DNA from: an uncultured Fusicatenibacter sp.
GTDB lineage: Bacteria; Bacillota; Clostridia; Lachnospirales; Lachnospiraceae
Reading direction: 5' to 3'
DNA: 64,000 nt
NCBI GenBank assembly: GCA_902493585.1
Contig: CABUPZ010000003.1
Span: forward strand, 1 to 64,000
Shown here: positions 26,797 to 35,462 of the stretch, in pieces
How positions within the stretch are numbered: position 1 is the first letter of the stretch
How the letters are laid out: each line of letters opens with the position of its first letter
Made by a program: the position numbers and the translations under genes
The notes under the pieces: generated by a model
What the model was told of the DNA's origin: nothing
Databases searched by the model: none
Seen by the model: the letters and a program-made list of their open reading frames with translations, nothing else

Positions 26797-27708
26797 GTGC
26801 CCTCTTATCGGAAAACAGAGAATCGATGTTATCATTCATTCAAACAATATCAAACGTCCACTCTTCTGAGACATAAATCGCTGTTACAGCCATGGCAAGA
26901 ATCTCCGAAACTGTCTTACGGTAAGAGGGTAACCTTTTGCATCTTGCGGAAAGGAAGCCTGACGGTAGAGGCAGCGCTGGTTCTCCCTTTCTTTTTCTTC
27001 GCGGTTTTGACCCTGCTGAACCTGATGGAAGTATGCAGGCTTCAGGGGATGGTGAATATGTCCCTGCAGGAAAGCGCGGAAACACTTGGCACCTATGGGT
27101 ATGTGCTTCCGGGAGAAGAGGAAAGCGCAGAGATGGTGCTGGGAACGGGTGCCTGCATGATGTATGCGCAGAGCCAGCTGCCCGAAGAAGTCAGAGAACA
27201 TGGAAGTATCTCCCTCCTGAGAAGCAGGTACGAAGATCATACGGTGAAGCTTCAGGCGGAATATAAGATGAAAATAGGTTATCTGTTTTTCCTCCCGGAG
27301 GTGAAAGTAACCTGTCGGGCGAGTGTGCGGGCGTGGGAAGGAGATACGGACCAGGAGAGGCAGGCGGGGAATTATGAGGAGATGGTCTTTGTCACGGAAC
27401 ATGGACAAGTCTATCATACCTCATCTGCCTGCCGGCATCTAAGTGTAAAAATCTCTGCCGGAAGCAGGGGAAAAATCAGCAGTATGAGAAATGAGAGCGG
27501 TGAAAGGTATCATGCCTGTGAAAAATGTGTAGGCAGCGGAGCGGTGAATGATCTGCTGTATGTTACCTCCAGCGGAAACCGGTATCACAATTCACCGGAA
27601 TGCAGCGGACTGAAACGGAGTGTCCGGCTGGTCAAGCATTCGGAAGTTGCCGGATATCCGGTGTGCAGTACCTGTCAGGCGATGGAAAAGAAAGGAGCAG
27701 GGGAATGA
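26797..27708 (+). CDS. TadE-like pseudopilin with a duplicated Cys/His module
   Basis: This 303-residue protein has a basic N-terminal stretch of about 50 residues, then GSLTVEAALVLPFFFFAVLT, the TadE-type prepilin segment with its conserved Glu. The C-terminal third holds two similar units: VFVTEHGQVYHTSSACRHL...YHACEKC and LYVTSSGNRYHNSPECSGL...YPVCSTC. The YHxxxxC...CxxC pattern is a small zinc-binding-like module known at the ends of various Gram-positive exported proteins. The GTG at 26797 is chosen because GGAGG lies at 26781-26785; ATGs at 26770 and 26776 would overlap the previous gene. It ends overlapping the next ATG. Confidence 0.72.
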   Translation: MPSYRKTENRCYHSFKQYQTSTLLRHKSLLQPWQESPKLSYGKRVTFCILRKGSLTVEAALVLPFFFFAVLTLLNLMEVCRLQGMVNMSLQESAETLGTYGYVLPGEEESAEMVLGTGACMMYAQSQLPEEVREHGSISLLRSRYEDHTVKLQAEYKMKIGYLFFLPEVKVTCRASVRAWEGDTDQERQAGNYEEMVFVTEHGQVYHTSSACRHLSVKISAGSRGKISSMRNESGERYHACEKCVGSGAVNDLLYVTSSGNRYHNSPECSGLKRSVRLVKHSEVAGYPVCSTCQAMEKKGAGE

Positions 27709-28130
27709 CAATTACGATAGGATTAGGCGCCGCCTTGGGAATCCTTGGGGTTCATTCGATCATGGACATCCGCAGAAAAAAGATCAATGTGATTCTGGCG
27801 GGCGCCTGTCTGGCAGCCGGGGTGGCGTGGCAGCTTTTCGGACAGAAAACAGAGGCAGCGGAAATTTTGCTGTCATGCCTTCCGGGAAGTACACTTCTCG
27901 GAGCGGCATGTCTTACGGAACAGAAGATTGGGTATGGCGATGGATGGGTCGTGATGGCCGCAGGGGTATGGACCGGAATGTGGGATATGGTTCTGATCCT
28001 GACCGGAGGAATGCTGGCATGTGCAGGCTGCAGCGCAGTTCTTCTGATCCTGAAAAAAGTCCGGAAAGGGGACGCGCTTCCGTTTATTCCTTTTCTCCTG
28101 CTGGGATGTATCGGGAGGATGATTGTTTGA
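27705..28130 (+). CDS. Second prepilin peptidase-like protein, A24 family
   Basis: A 141-residue membrane protein. SIMDIRRKKINVIL (near residue 18) and EQKIGYGDGWVVMAAGVW (near residue 74) give the two catalytic aspartates of A24 prepilin peptidases. It is shorter than the first enzyme of the operon at 20209. Its start overlaps the TadE-like stop by 4 bases and its stop overlaps the next TTG start. It may process the TadE-type subunits while the first enzyme handles Flp, or the reverse. Confidence 0.75.
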   Translation: MTITIGLGAALGILGVHSIMDIRRKKINVILAGACLAAGVAWQLFGQKTEAAEILLSCLPGSTLLGAACLTEQKIGYGDGWVVMAAGVWTGMWDMVLILTGGMLACAGCSAVLLILKKVRKGDALPFIPFLLLGCIGRMIV

Positions 28131-28723
28131 GAAGGAGCACAGTCCAAAACAGAGAGAAAGTGAACGACAAAAACAGAGTCAGAAAGAAAGAGCAAGAAAG
28201 ATCTAGAGACAGATACAGAGAAAAAGTTCACAAAGACAAAGCGGAAAACAGAATCAAAGATAAAAACAGGGGCAAAGACGGAGTGATATGCCGGAATGAG
28301 AAACAATGGCAGGAGGCGGCAAGTATCACCGTGGAGGCTGCTCTTGTAGTTCCGCTGGCATTGATCGTCATTTTTCTTCTGATCTCGCTGGATTTTTACG
28401 TTCACGATAAAGCTTATTATACACTCTGTGCCTTTGAAACGGTGATGACCGGGAACAGCTATGGCAGGATGGATCAGGAAAGCGGCGAAAGATATGCAAA
28501 GGAAAAACTCAGCAGCCTCCGGAAGGCGCACCGAATGCCGACGGAAGTGCCGCAGGGACAGGTAAAGGTAACGGATCAACATACAGAGGCTGTGTTTGAG
28601 GGCAGCGTCTGTCAGTTGTGGGGCCATGGAATCTGGAAGTATCACGCCAGTGCGGAAGCAAAAAACATAAGGCCGGAAGAACGGATCCGAAGGATCCGTA
28701 TGGTGGAGAATATCATATCCTGA
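28127..28723 (+). CDS. TadE-like pseudopilin with a long basic N-terminus
   Basis: A 198-residue protein that starts at TTG (overlapping the previous stop, GGGAGG upstream). The first 60 residues are almost all K, R, D, E, N and Q. ASITVEAALVVPLALIVIFL then gives the TadE-type membrane segment with its conserved Glu, followed by a domain of about 110 residues outside the membrane. An unusually long charged leader would stay in the cytoplasm until a peptidase removes it. An internal start cannot be excluded, but none has a good ribosome binding site. Confidence 0.68.
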   Translation: MRRSTVQNREKVNDKNRVRKKEQERSRDRYREKVHKDKAENRIKDKNRGKDGVICRNEKQWQEAASITVEAALVVPLALIVIFLLISLDFYVHDKAYYTLCAFETVMTGNSYGRMDQESGERYAKEKLSSLRKAHRMPTEVPQGQVKVTDQHTEAVFEGSVCQLWGHGIWKYHASAEAKNIRPEERIRRIRMVENIIS

Positions 28724-28778
28724 CATAAGAGCCGGATGTTCCAAAGCTCTTTCGGAGGGATAGGAAAGTGAGGGAACG

Positions 28779-30200
28779 ATGCAGATAGATTATAAGAGGG
28801 ATCTGAATCACAACTATATGATTATTCGAGAGGAAGGAGAGCCGGATGCGGCGTCGTATCAGATCAGGATGCTTCAGACGAATTCCATTACGGGAATTCT
28901 GGAATGCCGCATTCACAAGATGGACAATCATACATTGTTTTACTATGATATCACTTCCAGACAGTCGCTGAGCGCGGTGTATGAACATCAGCAGGTAGGA
29001 TGCAGCTTTCTGAAAATGCTGTTTCAGGAAATTGTCAAGGTGCTCGAAGAACTGGGAAGTTATCTTCTGGACCCGGAGGGCCTCATCCTTACCCCGAATA
29101 CCGTCTATCTGACGGCGGAGCCATTGCAGTTCAGCTTCTGTTATCTTCCGGGAGAAAAACATTCCGTGAACAATCAGCTGAGAGAACTGATGGAGTATCT
29201 GCTTCCCAAACTGAATCACCAGGAGCCGGAAACGGTAGTGCTGGGATATGGCCTGTATAAGGCGGTGACGGAGGAAGACTGCCCGCTGGATCAGATCCGG
29301 GGCGTACTTCTGCGGGAACCTCAGGTTCCGGTACAGGAGGAACCTTTCGCTCAGGAAAAGCAGGAAGCGGAGGAACAGAAGGAAGGTATGAGAAAGAAAG
29401 CCATGGAATCCTTTTTTACGGAAGAGGAGGAAGAAGAAAAGGAAAGCGGAATCTGGACATTTGCAGTGTTCCTTGGCGGAGCGGCTGTTTTGGGTCTGGT
29501 GCTGTATCTGATGTACTTTACCCGGGTGCCTGTAGTTATGTATCTGATCCTGTTGGCTGCGGCGGGTGTTTCCATCCTTGTGATTTCCGCCTGGCTGAGA
29601 AAAAAGGACCGGGAAGATGCGGAAAAGGAGATGAAGCCGTTCTTGGAAGGGGAAAAAGAGACGAAGCCGTCTCTGGAAGTAGAAAAAGAGGCAGAACCGT
29701 TTTTGAAAAAGGCTCAGGAAGAACCGGAATTTCAGCTTCTTTCCCATCGGTTTTCTGTTGAAGAAACACGTGAGGGTGGAAAAGCTTTTTCTGCACAGGA
29801 ACCGAAAATCCTTTCCGCGCAGGCAAGGCAGGAAAGAAAACCGGTTTCGGATCAGCTACTGTATCAGAAAACGGAACCCCTCTACCGGAAGCCCAGGGAA
29901 AACCGATTCCGTCTGGTGCCGGTTTCTGCCCCGGACCTCCCGGAAATCGTGATTTCTCAGGAGGAGACAACCATAGGAAAGCTGCAGACGGCGGCGGACA
30001 TGGTAATCCCGTTTCCTACCGTCAGCAGGCTTCATGCGAAACTTCACTGCGCGCAGGGAATCTGTCTTCTGACCGATCTGAATTCCTGCAATGGAACTTA
30101 TGTCAATGGCACCCCATTGGAAGGGGATATTCCAAGAAAACTGGAAAGCGGGGACGAGATCACCTTTGCGGATATTACCTATCAGTTTCTGGAAAAATAG
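28779..30200 (+). CDS. FHA domain protein with N-terminal DUF6382
   Basis: A 473-residue membrane protein. Residues 1-175 match the DUF6382 type (NSITGILECRIHKMDN, FLKMLFQEIVKVLEEL). Two hydrophobic helices lie at about 224-270, then a Glu/Lys-rich linker, and a C-terminal FHA domain at about 395-470 with TTIGK, SRLHAKL and NSCNGTYVNG. FHA domains bind phosphothreonine, so the protein may link serine/threonine kinase signalling to pilus assembly. It is the last gene of the tad locus, 55 bases after the TadE-like gene. Confidence 0.78.
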   Translation: MQIDYKRDLNHNYMIIREEGEPDAASYQIRMLQTNSITGILECRIHKMDNHTLFYYDITSRQSLSAVYEHQQVGCSFLKMLFQEIVKVLEELGSYLLDPEGLILTPNTVYLTAEPLQFSFCYLPGEKHSVNNQLRELMEYLLPKLNHQEPETVVLGYGLYKAVTEEDCPLDQIRGVLLREPQVPVQEEPFAQEKQEAEEQKEGMRKKAMESFFTEEEEEEKESGIWTFAVFLGGAAVLGLVLYLMYFTRVPVVMYLILLAAAGVSILVISAWLRKKDREDAEKEMKPFLEGEKETKPSLEVEKEAEPFLKKAQEEPEFQLLSHRFSVEETREGGKAFSAQEPKILSAQARQERKPVSDQLLYQKTEPLYRKPRENRFRLVPVSAPDLPEIVISQEETTIGKLQTAADMVIPFPTVSRLHAKLHCAQGICLLTDLNSCNGTYVNGTPLEGDIPRKLESGDEITFADITYQFLEK

Positions 30201-30210
30201 AACTCCAGGC

Positions 30211-30238
30211 GTAACAGTTCAGCTGGCTGAACCGTTGC
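30211..30238. repeat. 28-base palindrome, copy 1
   Basis: GTAACAGTTCAGC, a central TG, then GCTGAACCGTTGC. The arms pair over 13 bases with two mismatches. It lies just after the FHA gene and may also end the tad transcript, although no T-run follows. Confidence 0.75.
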
Positions 30239-30296
30239 CTTCAGGCACTGCTGCCTGGGACAATAAGTGAAAAAAGGATAAACAGCCCGTAAAACC

Positions 30297-30325
30297 TTGC
30301 AATCGGAAAGTCCATCTCCTATAAT
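30297..30325 (+). promoter_or_regulatory. Promoter of the rhomboid gene
   Basis: TTGCAA (30297-30302) and TATAAT (30320-30325) with a 17-base spacer, 23 bases before the first start codon. Confidence 0.75.
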
Positions 30326-30348
30326 GAAAACAATCGGAAAGAAGGAAT

Positions 30349-31023
30349 ATGGGAGAGAGAACGATGAACCAACAGGATTATTATAATCTCAACGAGGATT
30401 TTATTGAACGGATGCTGAGAAATCCTAAAAACGTATGGAACCTGATCATGATAGCTGCCAACGTTCTAATCTTTGTGTTGGTGACCGTCACAGGCGGAAG
30501 CAGCGATATAGAAAACATGATCCGCTGGGGCGCCGCATATACACCGCTGATCCAGGCAGGTGAAACCTACCGCCTGTTTACCAGTATGTTTCTGCATTTT
30601 GGCATCAGCCACCTGTTCAACAATATGCTGCTGCTTTTGTTTGTAGGGGATTATCTGGAAAAGACGGTGGGAAAACCAGTGTACCTGGCCGTGTACATGC
30701 TTGGGGGACTGGCGGGCAACGTATGTTCCTATCGATATGAAATTTCGGAAGGAAGAGCGGTCGTTTCCGCAGGCGCCTCCGGGGCAATTTTTGCGGTTCT
30801 TGGGGCGATCGTGATACTGCTGATCTTGAACAAAGGCCGGCTGGAAGATCTTTCTCTGCGGAGGGTCTGCCTGATGGTTGTGCTTACTTTACTGGTGGGC
30901 TTTCAGTCGAGCAATGTAGATAATTATGCACACATCGGCGGATTTGTCGGAGGAATGGCAGTGATGCTGATCCTGTCGCCGGTTTACCTGATGCAGAGAA
31001 AAAAACAGAAGAAAAATTGGTGA
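30349..31023 (+). CDS. Rhomboid family intramembrane serine protease
   Basis: This 224-residue protein has six hydrophobic segments after an N-terminal cytoplasmic region of about 30 residues. The catalytic serine is in AGASGAIFAVLGA and the catalytic histidine in HIGGFVGG; HFGISHLFNNMLLL carries the oxyanion-hole His and Asn. It would cleave membrane-bound proteins inside the bilayer. Two starts are possible: the ATG at 30349 after GAAGGA, or the ATG at 30364 after GGGAGAG. Its own promoter separates it from the tad operon, but a role in processing surface proteins next to the pilus genes is conceivable. Confidence 0.88.
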   Translation: MGERTMNQQDYYNLNEDFIERMLRNPKNVWNLIMIAANVLIFVLVTVTGGSSDIENMIRWGAAYTPLIQAGETYRLFTSMFLHFGISHLFNNMLLLLFVGDYLEKTVGKPVYLAVYMLGGLAGNVCSYRYEISEGRAVVSAGASGAIFAVLGAIVILLILNKGRLEDLSLRRVCLMVVLTLLVGFQSSNVDNYAHIGGFVGGMAVMLILSPVYLMQRKKQKKNW

Positions 31024-31024
31024 G

Positions 31025-31087
31025 AAAAAACAGCATGTTCAAAAGGAACGGATAACGAGTGTTCCTTTTTGAACATGCTGTTTTTTT
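31025..31087. terminator. Bidirectional terminator between convergent genes
   Basis: AAACAGCATGTTCAAAAGGAAC pairs with its near-perfect complement (one bulge) around an 11-base loop; T-runs lie on both sides. It serves the rhomboid gene and the histidine kinase gene. Confidence 0.85.
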
Positions 31088-31114
31088 CGAAGGAAATGAG
31101 TCGGATGGCAGATT

Positions 31115-31789
31115 TTATGCCACCGGAAGCAAAACAGTAAAAGTTGTTCCTTCGCCTGGAACAGATTCTGCGGAAATGGAACCGCGGTGAGCGGTGACGA
31201 TCTCCTTGCAGATCGCGAGACCAAGACCGGTTCCGTTCTTTTTATGAGTCACAAAAAGGTCGAACAGAGTCGGCAGATATTCTTCCGGAATCCCGCAGCC
31301 GGTGTCTTCCACTTGGATGGAGACAAAATCGCCGTCACAGGAGAGGCGGATATGGATCGTGCCGCCGTCAGGCATAGACTCCGCCGCGTTGCGGATCAGG
31401 TTTGAGATCAGCTGCTGAAATTTTATCTTGTCGATGGGAATTCTCGGCACAGCCGTTTCTTTTGAGAGCTGAAGCTCAATCCCCTGTGATTCCAGCAGGG
31501 CAGCGGCAGATGCGGTAAGATCCTGAAGGAGAAGGTACGGATTGGTATCTTCCGTATTGGCGGTATGGGAATGATTGTACGTGGACAGTTCATCCAACAG
31601 TCCTTTCAGAAATTCCATATTTTCTTCGATTTTCAGAAAACAATTATCATCTTTCAGTTCCGGATGATTGACAGCCAGAAGCTGCAGAAAGCTGTTGATC
31701 AGTGCAACAGGATTTCGTATTTCATGAGATACTTTTGAAAGCAGCAGATACGTTTCGTTGTCTGCGTAAGATTGTGGTTGTCTGAGCAT
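31115..31789 (-). CDS. Orphan soluble sensor histidine kinase
   Basis: A 224-residue kinase with only the dimerisation/phosphoacceptor domain (SKVSHEIRNPVALINSFL, H22) and the ATP-binding domain (NLIRNAAESMPDGG, DTGCGIPEEYL, GTGLGLAICKEIV). There is no membrane segment or recognisable sensor domain and no response regulator gene next to it. It resembles the catalytic part of KinB/NtrB-like sporulation or nutrient kinases. AAGGAAGGA precedes the ATG at 31789; the open frame upstream of it overlaps the repeat pair and is unlikely to be coding. Its partner is elsewhere in the genome. Confidence 0.82.
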   Translation of the reverse strand: MLRQPQSYADNETYLLLSKVSHEIRNPVALINSFLQLLAVNHPELKDDNCFLKIEENMEFLKGLLDELSTYNHSHTANTEDTNPYLLLQDLTASAAALLESQGIELQLSKETAVPRIPIDKIKFQQLISNLIRNAAESMPDGGTIHIRLSCDGDFVSIQVEDTGCGIPEEYLPTLFDLFVTHKKNGTGLGLAICKEIVTAHRGSISAESVPGEGTTFTVLLPVA

Positions 31790-31802
31790 TGCAAATCCTT
31801 CC

Positions 31803-31901
31803 TTAAGAATATGGCAATGAAAAAGGTATTGCATATTCTTTCAAAACCGTTTAAAGTGTAACACTTTTGAAAGAATATGGCAATGAAAAAGGTATTGCAT
31901 A
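31803..31901. repeat. Direct repeat pair upstream of the orphan kinase
   Basis: A 33-base unit (31803-31835 and 31869-31901) is repeated exactly. Each unit is itself an imperfect hairpin, with GAATATGGCAAT facing ATTGCATATT. The spacer carries CTTTCAAAA and TTTTGAAAG as another inverted repeat. It fills the region between the kinase start and the HIT promoter and could be an operator array or a small mobile remnant. Confidence 0.7.
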
Positions 31902-31948
31902 TTTCACACAAATAAGACAAAATAGTGGAAAAGGCGATGGGCAATGCA

Positions 31949-31977
31949 TTGTTCATTTGCCCGGAGTGTGCTATAGT
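31949..31977 (+). promoter_or_regulatory. Promoter of the HIT gene
   Basis: TTGTTC (31949-31954) and TATAGT (31972-31977) with a 17-base spacer, followed by a leader of about 75 bases. Confidence 0.55.
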
Positions 31978-32059
31978 AACAGATAAGAGGCGCCCCGAAG
32001 TCACCGGGCATTGCGTCAGCGGTAACCAACGGCGTCATGATTGACAGGAGGGAAAGAAA

Positions 32060-32467
32060 ATGGATTGTATTTTTTGTAAACTGGCAGGCGGAGAGATTCC
32101 AACCGCGACTTTGTATGAAGACGATGATTTTCGTGTAATCCTGGATCAGGGTCCTGCGACGAAAGGACATGCATTGATCCTTCCGAAAAAACATTATGCA
32201 AATATTTATGAACTTCCGGAAGAAGTGGCAGCGCGCGCGATGGTGCTGGCAAAGAAAATGGCGGGAGTCATGACGGAAGCGCTGAAATGCGACGGATTCA
32301 ACCTGGTTCAGAATAACGGTGAGGCGGCAGGCCAGACGGTCTTCCATTTTCATCTTCATCTGATTCCCCGCTATCAGAATGACAATGCGGGAATCACATG
32401 GAAACCGGGAACCCTTGAGGAGAGCGTTAAGGAAGAGATCCTTGCTGCAGTAAAAGAAAAAATGTGA
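32060..32467 (+). CDS. HIT family nucleotide hydrolase/transferase
   Basis: A 135-residue HIT protein. CIFCKLAGGEIPTATLYEDD is the N-terminal zinc and nucleotide region, and VFHFHLHLIPRY carries the His-x-His-x-His triad. Such Hint-type enzymes hydrolyse aminoacyl- or amino-adenylates and dinucleoside polyphosphates in the cytoplasm. GGAGGGAAAG precedes the ATG. It looks monocistronic. Confidence 0.9.
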   Translation: MDCIFCKLAGGEIPTATLYEDDDFRVILDQGPATKGHALILPKKHYANIYELPEEVAARAMVLAKKMAGVMTEALKCDGFNLVQNNGEAAGQTVFHFHLHLIPRYQNDNAGITWKPGTLEESVKEEILAAVKEKM

Positions 32468-32525
32468 AAAAATTGCCGGATGGGGACGGCGTTGAATGGC
32501 CTGTCCTCATCCGGTAAAGATTGCT

Positions 32526-32549
32526 GCTGTTCACAGCTGTGAACGGCAG
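32526..32549. repeat. Palindrome between convergent genes, relative of the 28-base family
   Basis: GTTCACAG-CTGTGAAC is a perfect 16-base core with flanks that extend the pairing (GCT with GGC). The core length equals that of the GTTCAGCTGGCTGAAC type. It sits between the HIT gene and the end of murG. Confidence 0.5.
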
Positions 32550-32557
32550 TGAAAGTT

Positions 32558-33622
32558 TTATTTCTGGCATTCCTGGATCAATGCGATGATTTTCTCAATA
32601 GAATCGGTATGGCCGCTCTGAGACATTGCGTCGATATAGGTCTGACGGTTCTGATAGAGATGGTGCACTGCATCCAGAAGTTTTTCCGGTGTCAGTTCCT
32701 CTTCCTCAAGAACCATGCTGTAGCCCTGCTTTTCAAAAGAGCGTGCATTTAAAATCTGGTCGCCGCGGCTGGCGTTGGCAGAGAGCGGAATCAGAAGATT
32801 CGGCTTGGCGAGGGAACTGATCTCGCAGATCGCGTTGGCGCCGGCTCTTGAAATGATCACGTCGGCAAGGGCGAACAGATCCGGCAGTTCTTTTTTGATG
32901 TATTCAAACTGCACATAGCCTTCGGTATTCTGCAGAGACGGATCCAGTTTGTCTTTTCCGCAAAGATGAATCACCTGGAAATCTTTCAGAAGATCCGGAA
33001 GAACCTGGCGCACCGCGTTGTTCACCGCCACAGAGCCGAGACTACCACCGATCACGAGGATGACCGGTTTGTTTGCGGTAAAGTTACAGAACTTCAGCGC
33101 CTGAAGTTTATTTCCGGAAAGGAGCTCCTGGCGGATCGGTGTACCGGTCAGAACGGCTTTGTTGGCAGGAAGACAGCTGACCGTTTCAGGGAAATTACAG
33201 CAGATTTTGGAAGCTGCCGGGATACAAAGCTTATTGGCAAGGCCGGGCGTCATATCCGATTCGTGGATGATCGCCGGGATTTTTCTGCGCTTTGCGGCGA
33301 TAACCACCGGAACAGTGACGAAGCCGCCTTTGGAAAACACAATATCCGGCTTCAGCTGTTTCAGCAGCTTGCTTGCCTCCGCAAAGCCTTTGAGCACACG
33401 GAAAGGGTCTGAGAAGTTCTTCGGGTCAAAATAGCGGCGCAGTTTTCCGGATGAAATGCCGTAATAAGGAATATTCAAATCTTCGATTAATTTTTTTTCG
33501 ATTCCGTCATAGGAGCCGATATAGGAAATCTGATATCCCAGCTCCTGGAGGCGCGGAATCAACGCAATATTTGGTGTAACATGGCCGGCAGTACCGCCGC
33601 CAGTGAGTACAATATGTTTCAT
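32558..33622 (-). CDS. murG: UDP-GlcNAc:undecaprenyl-PP-MurNAc-pentapeptide GlcNAc transferase MurG
   Basis: This 354-residue glycosyltransferase (GT28) makes lipid II on the inner face of the membrane. [15 protein letters not shown] at the N-terminus is the lipid I-binding glycine loop; [13 protein letters not shown] begins the C-terminal Rossmann domain, and [11 protein letters not shown] is the UDP-GlcNAc-binding signature. GGAGGAATT precedes the ATG. The gene stands alone, outside a division/cell-wall cluster, as in many Lachnospiraceae, so a second murG may exist elsewhere. Confidence 0.93.
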   Translation of the reverse strand: MKHIVLTGGGTAGHVTPNIALIPRLQELGYQISYIGSYDGIEKKLIEDLNIPYYGISSGKLRRYFDPKNFSDPFRVLKGFAEASKLLKQLKPDIVFSKGGFVTVPVVIAAKRRKIPAIIHESDMTPGLANKLCIPAASKICCNFPETVSCLPANKAVLTGTPIRQELLSGNKLQALKFCNFTANKPVILVIGGSLGSVAVNNAVRQVLPDLLKDFQVIHLCGKDKLDPSLQNTEGYVQFEYIKKELPDLFALADVIISRAGANAICEISSLAKPNLLIPLSANASRGDQILNARSFEKQGYSMVLEEEELTPEKLLDAVHHLYQNRQTYIDAMSQSGHTDSIEKIIALIQECQK

Positions 33623-33711
33623 GCAAATTCCTCCCTGTGGTTTGTCGTGCTTTTATTATCACCTGCTGTTATAAAAAAGTCAAGCCATCCATAAGCGGAA
33701 CAGGAACAGTA

Positions 33712-33741
33712 CGTGACCGTTCAGTGTGTGAATGGTCGCAC
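33712..33741. repeat. 28-base palindrome, degenerate copy
   Basis: GTGACCGTTCA and TGAATGGTCGCAC flank a short GTGTG centre. It matches the family consensus with several changes and lies about 20 bases upstream of the DUF4367 gene start. Confidence 0.5.
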
Positions 33742-33761
33742 AGTTAGAGGTGAGTTTTGGA

Positions 33762-34781
33762 ATGAATGAGAAGGAAAACAAAAACGAACAGAAAAATTCA
33801 GTAGTTGAAGCGATGCTCCGCGCCAGAGAAAAGGAAATGCAGCAGCCTCCGGCAGACGAAGAACTCCCCGGTCTTACCTCAGAGGAATATGATGATATGT
33901 ATCTGAAAATTATCGGGAGGCTGAAGGCGGAAGGGCTGATGCAGGAGGAAGCTGCGGAGGACAGCGAGAGGGAGGCGGCGGATACAGGGAAAGAAAACGT
34001 CTCCGGGGTCGCGGCGTTCGAGGAAGCGGCTGAGAAGAAAAAGGCTGAGACAACGGAGAAAGTTCCGGTAAAGGTAGAAGAAACCACGGAAGAAAAGATA
34101 CAAAAAGAACCTGAGACAGTGACGGAAGAGAAACCTGTGGAAAAAGCTGCTGAGAAACGTGCAGCCAGTTACCGTCCGGCAAAGATCCGCTGGTTCCAGA
34201 AAAGAGCCGCAAAAGTCGCCTGCGTATGTCTGGTTGCTGCAGCCGCGATGTTCGGACTTTCCATGACCAGTGAAGCCAATCGCTTGCGACTGCTCCAGAC
34301 GGCGAATGAAGTGCTGGGGACTGGGGATTTGTTGAAAGCGAATAATGGTGAGGATAGAGCGATGTCTGCGGGAAGTGAAGATGAAGCGAGACAGGAGATT
34401 ACGGATACGCTGAATGTAGAGGTACCCGATTTTTATTACTTACCAGACGGCATGGAATATATGACATATGAATTAATTGACGACATTGGTTATGCAAAAA
34501 TACATTATTCGTATAAAAAGGGTTTTCTTTATCTAGAAATATCAAACAGTCTTTCAGATATGTCACAGGGAAGTATCAAACAAAATCAGGAAAATGAGGA
34601 TGAAGTAGAAGAAATAGAGACATTAAGTGGAAAGATGAACTTCGAAATAAAAAATATAGAGAATGGTAAAGAGCAATATACTGCCAGCTGGGAATATAAA
34701 AATGTATCTTATGTGTTTGGTGGTGAAATTTCTCGGCAAGAATTAGTAGAAGTTTTAAAAAATATTTCTTTTTCGATGTAA
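33762..34781 (+). CDS. DUF4367-like membrane protein, possible anti-sigma-type factor
   Basis: A 339-residue protein. Residues 1-145 are a Glu/Lys-rich cytoplasmic region; VACVCLVAAAAMFGLSM (about 151-167) is the single membrane helix; the outer C-terminal part (about 220-339) resembles the DUF4367 fold, as in RsgI/anti-sigma-like proteins. No sigma factor gene is adjacent. The ATG at 33762 follows GAGGTGAG. The base composition changes within the gene: the outer domain, from about 34430, is clearly richer in A and T than the first half, as is the next gene. This suggests that outer domain and neighbour share a different origin. Confidence 0.6.
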   Translation: MNEKENKNEQKNSVVEAMLRAREKEMQQPPADEELPGLTSEEYDDMYLKIIGRLKAEGLMQEEAAEDSEREAADTGKENVSGVAAFEEAAEKKKAETTEKVPVKVEETTEEKIQKEPETVTEEKPVEKAAEKRAASYRPAKIRWFQKRAAKVACVCLVAAAAMFGLSMTSEANRLRLLQTANEVLGTGDLLKANNGEDRAMSAGSEDEARQEITDTLNVEVPDFYYLPDGMEYMTYELIDDIGYAKIHYSYKKGFLYLEISNSLSDMSQGSIKQNQENEDEVEEIETLSGKMNFEIKNIENGKEQYTASWEYKNVSYVFGGEISRQELVEVLKNISFSM

Positions 34782-34845
34782 CATTTTATGTTTTCAACCG
34801 TATTATATTTATGTAGTGTAGAGAATCTAGAGGGAAGGAGGGAAG

Positions 34846-35346
34846 ATGAAAAAGACATTTGGTAAATGGGGATGTATTTTGGCAATGTTTATAGGTATTC
34901 TTACATTGTCTTTGAACGAAAAGACTGTTTATGCGGAGGAGCCAAAATATTTGGGCAATGTTGTTGACGGCTCAGTATTGACAGATGAGAATGAAGCGGA
35001 AGATCTCCAACAGACCAGATTAAGAAACAGTTATTTATATCAGGGCTTTGTAAAAATAACAAACAATGGAAACGGCGTGGTCGGCATCGGCGGCAGTACA
35101 AGCTGTTTTGTAACTTGTGATGTTGTAAAGTTAAATTTATACCTGGAACGTTCAAAAGGTGATTCGAATTTTAGCAGTTATAAAAGTTTTACATATACTG
35201 CGAATAATACACATTCACTTACAAAAGGATTGTCCTATGCCGTAGAAAAAGGTTACTACTACCGTCTCCGCGGCTATCACTATGCATCCAAAAACGGAAA
35301 AGCAGAGAACTTAGGTTCCCGCACTGACGGCATCTACATCGGCTAA
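34846..35346 (+). CDS. Secreted DUF6147-like protein
   Basis: A 166-residue exported protein with a signal peptide (MKKTFGKWGCILAMFIGIL, likely cleaved after VYAEE or nearby). The mature part is a small beta-rich domain: GNGVVGIGGSTSCFVTCDVVKLNLYLER and YYYRLRGYHYASKNGKAENL, which match the DUF6147 pattern as I recall it. GGGAGG lies 4-5 bases before the ATG. It follows the DUF4367-like gene by 64 bases and shares its AT-rich composition. Function unknown; probably surface-associated or released. Confidence 0.62.
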   Translation: MKKTFGKWGCILAMFIGILTLSLNEKTVYAEEPKYLGNVVDGSVLTDENEAEDLQQTRLRNSYLYQGFVKITNNGNGVVGIGGSTSCFVTCDVVKLNLYLERSKGDSNFSSYKSFTYTANNTHSLTKGLSYAVEKGYYYRLRGYHYASKNGKAENLGSRTDGIYIG

Positions 35347-35462
35347 ACATCATCCCATACATATCGTCTATGATCCTTTCGGGCTCTCTCGATCATATCC
35401 GATACAAATGAAAAAATCAGAAAGAACCAGGTGATGAATCCTGCAAAACAAAACTCTTAACA

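Noticed and set aside
31699..32004. A minus-strand frame with a repeated CNTFFIAIF peptide
   Set aside because: The peptide repeat results from the DNA direct repeat; the frame overlaps the kinase start and lacks a start signal.
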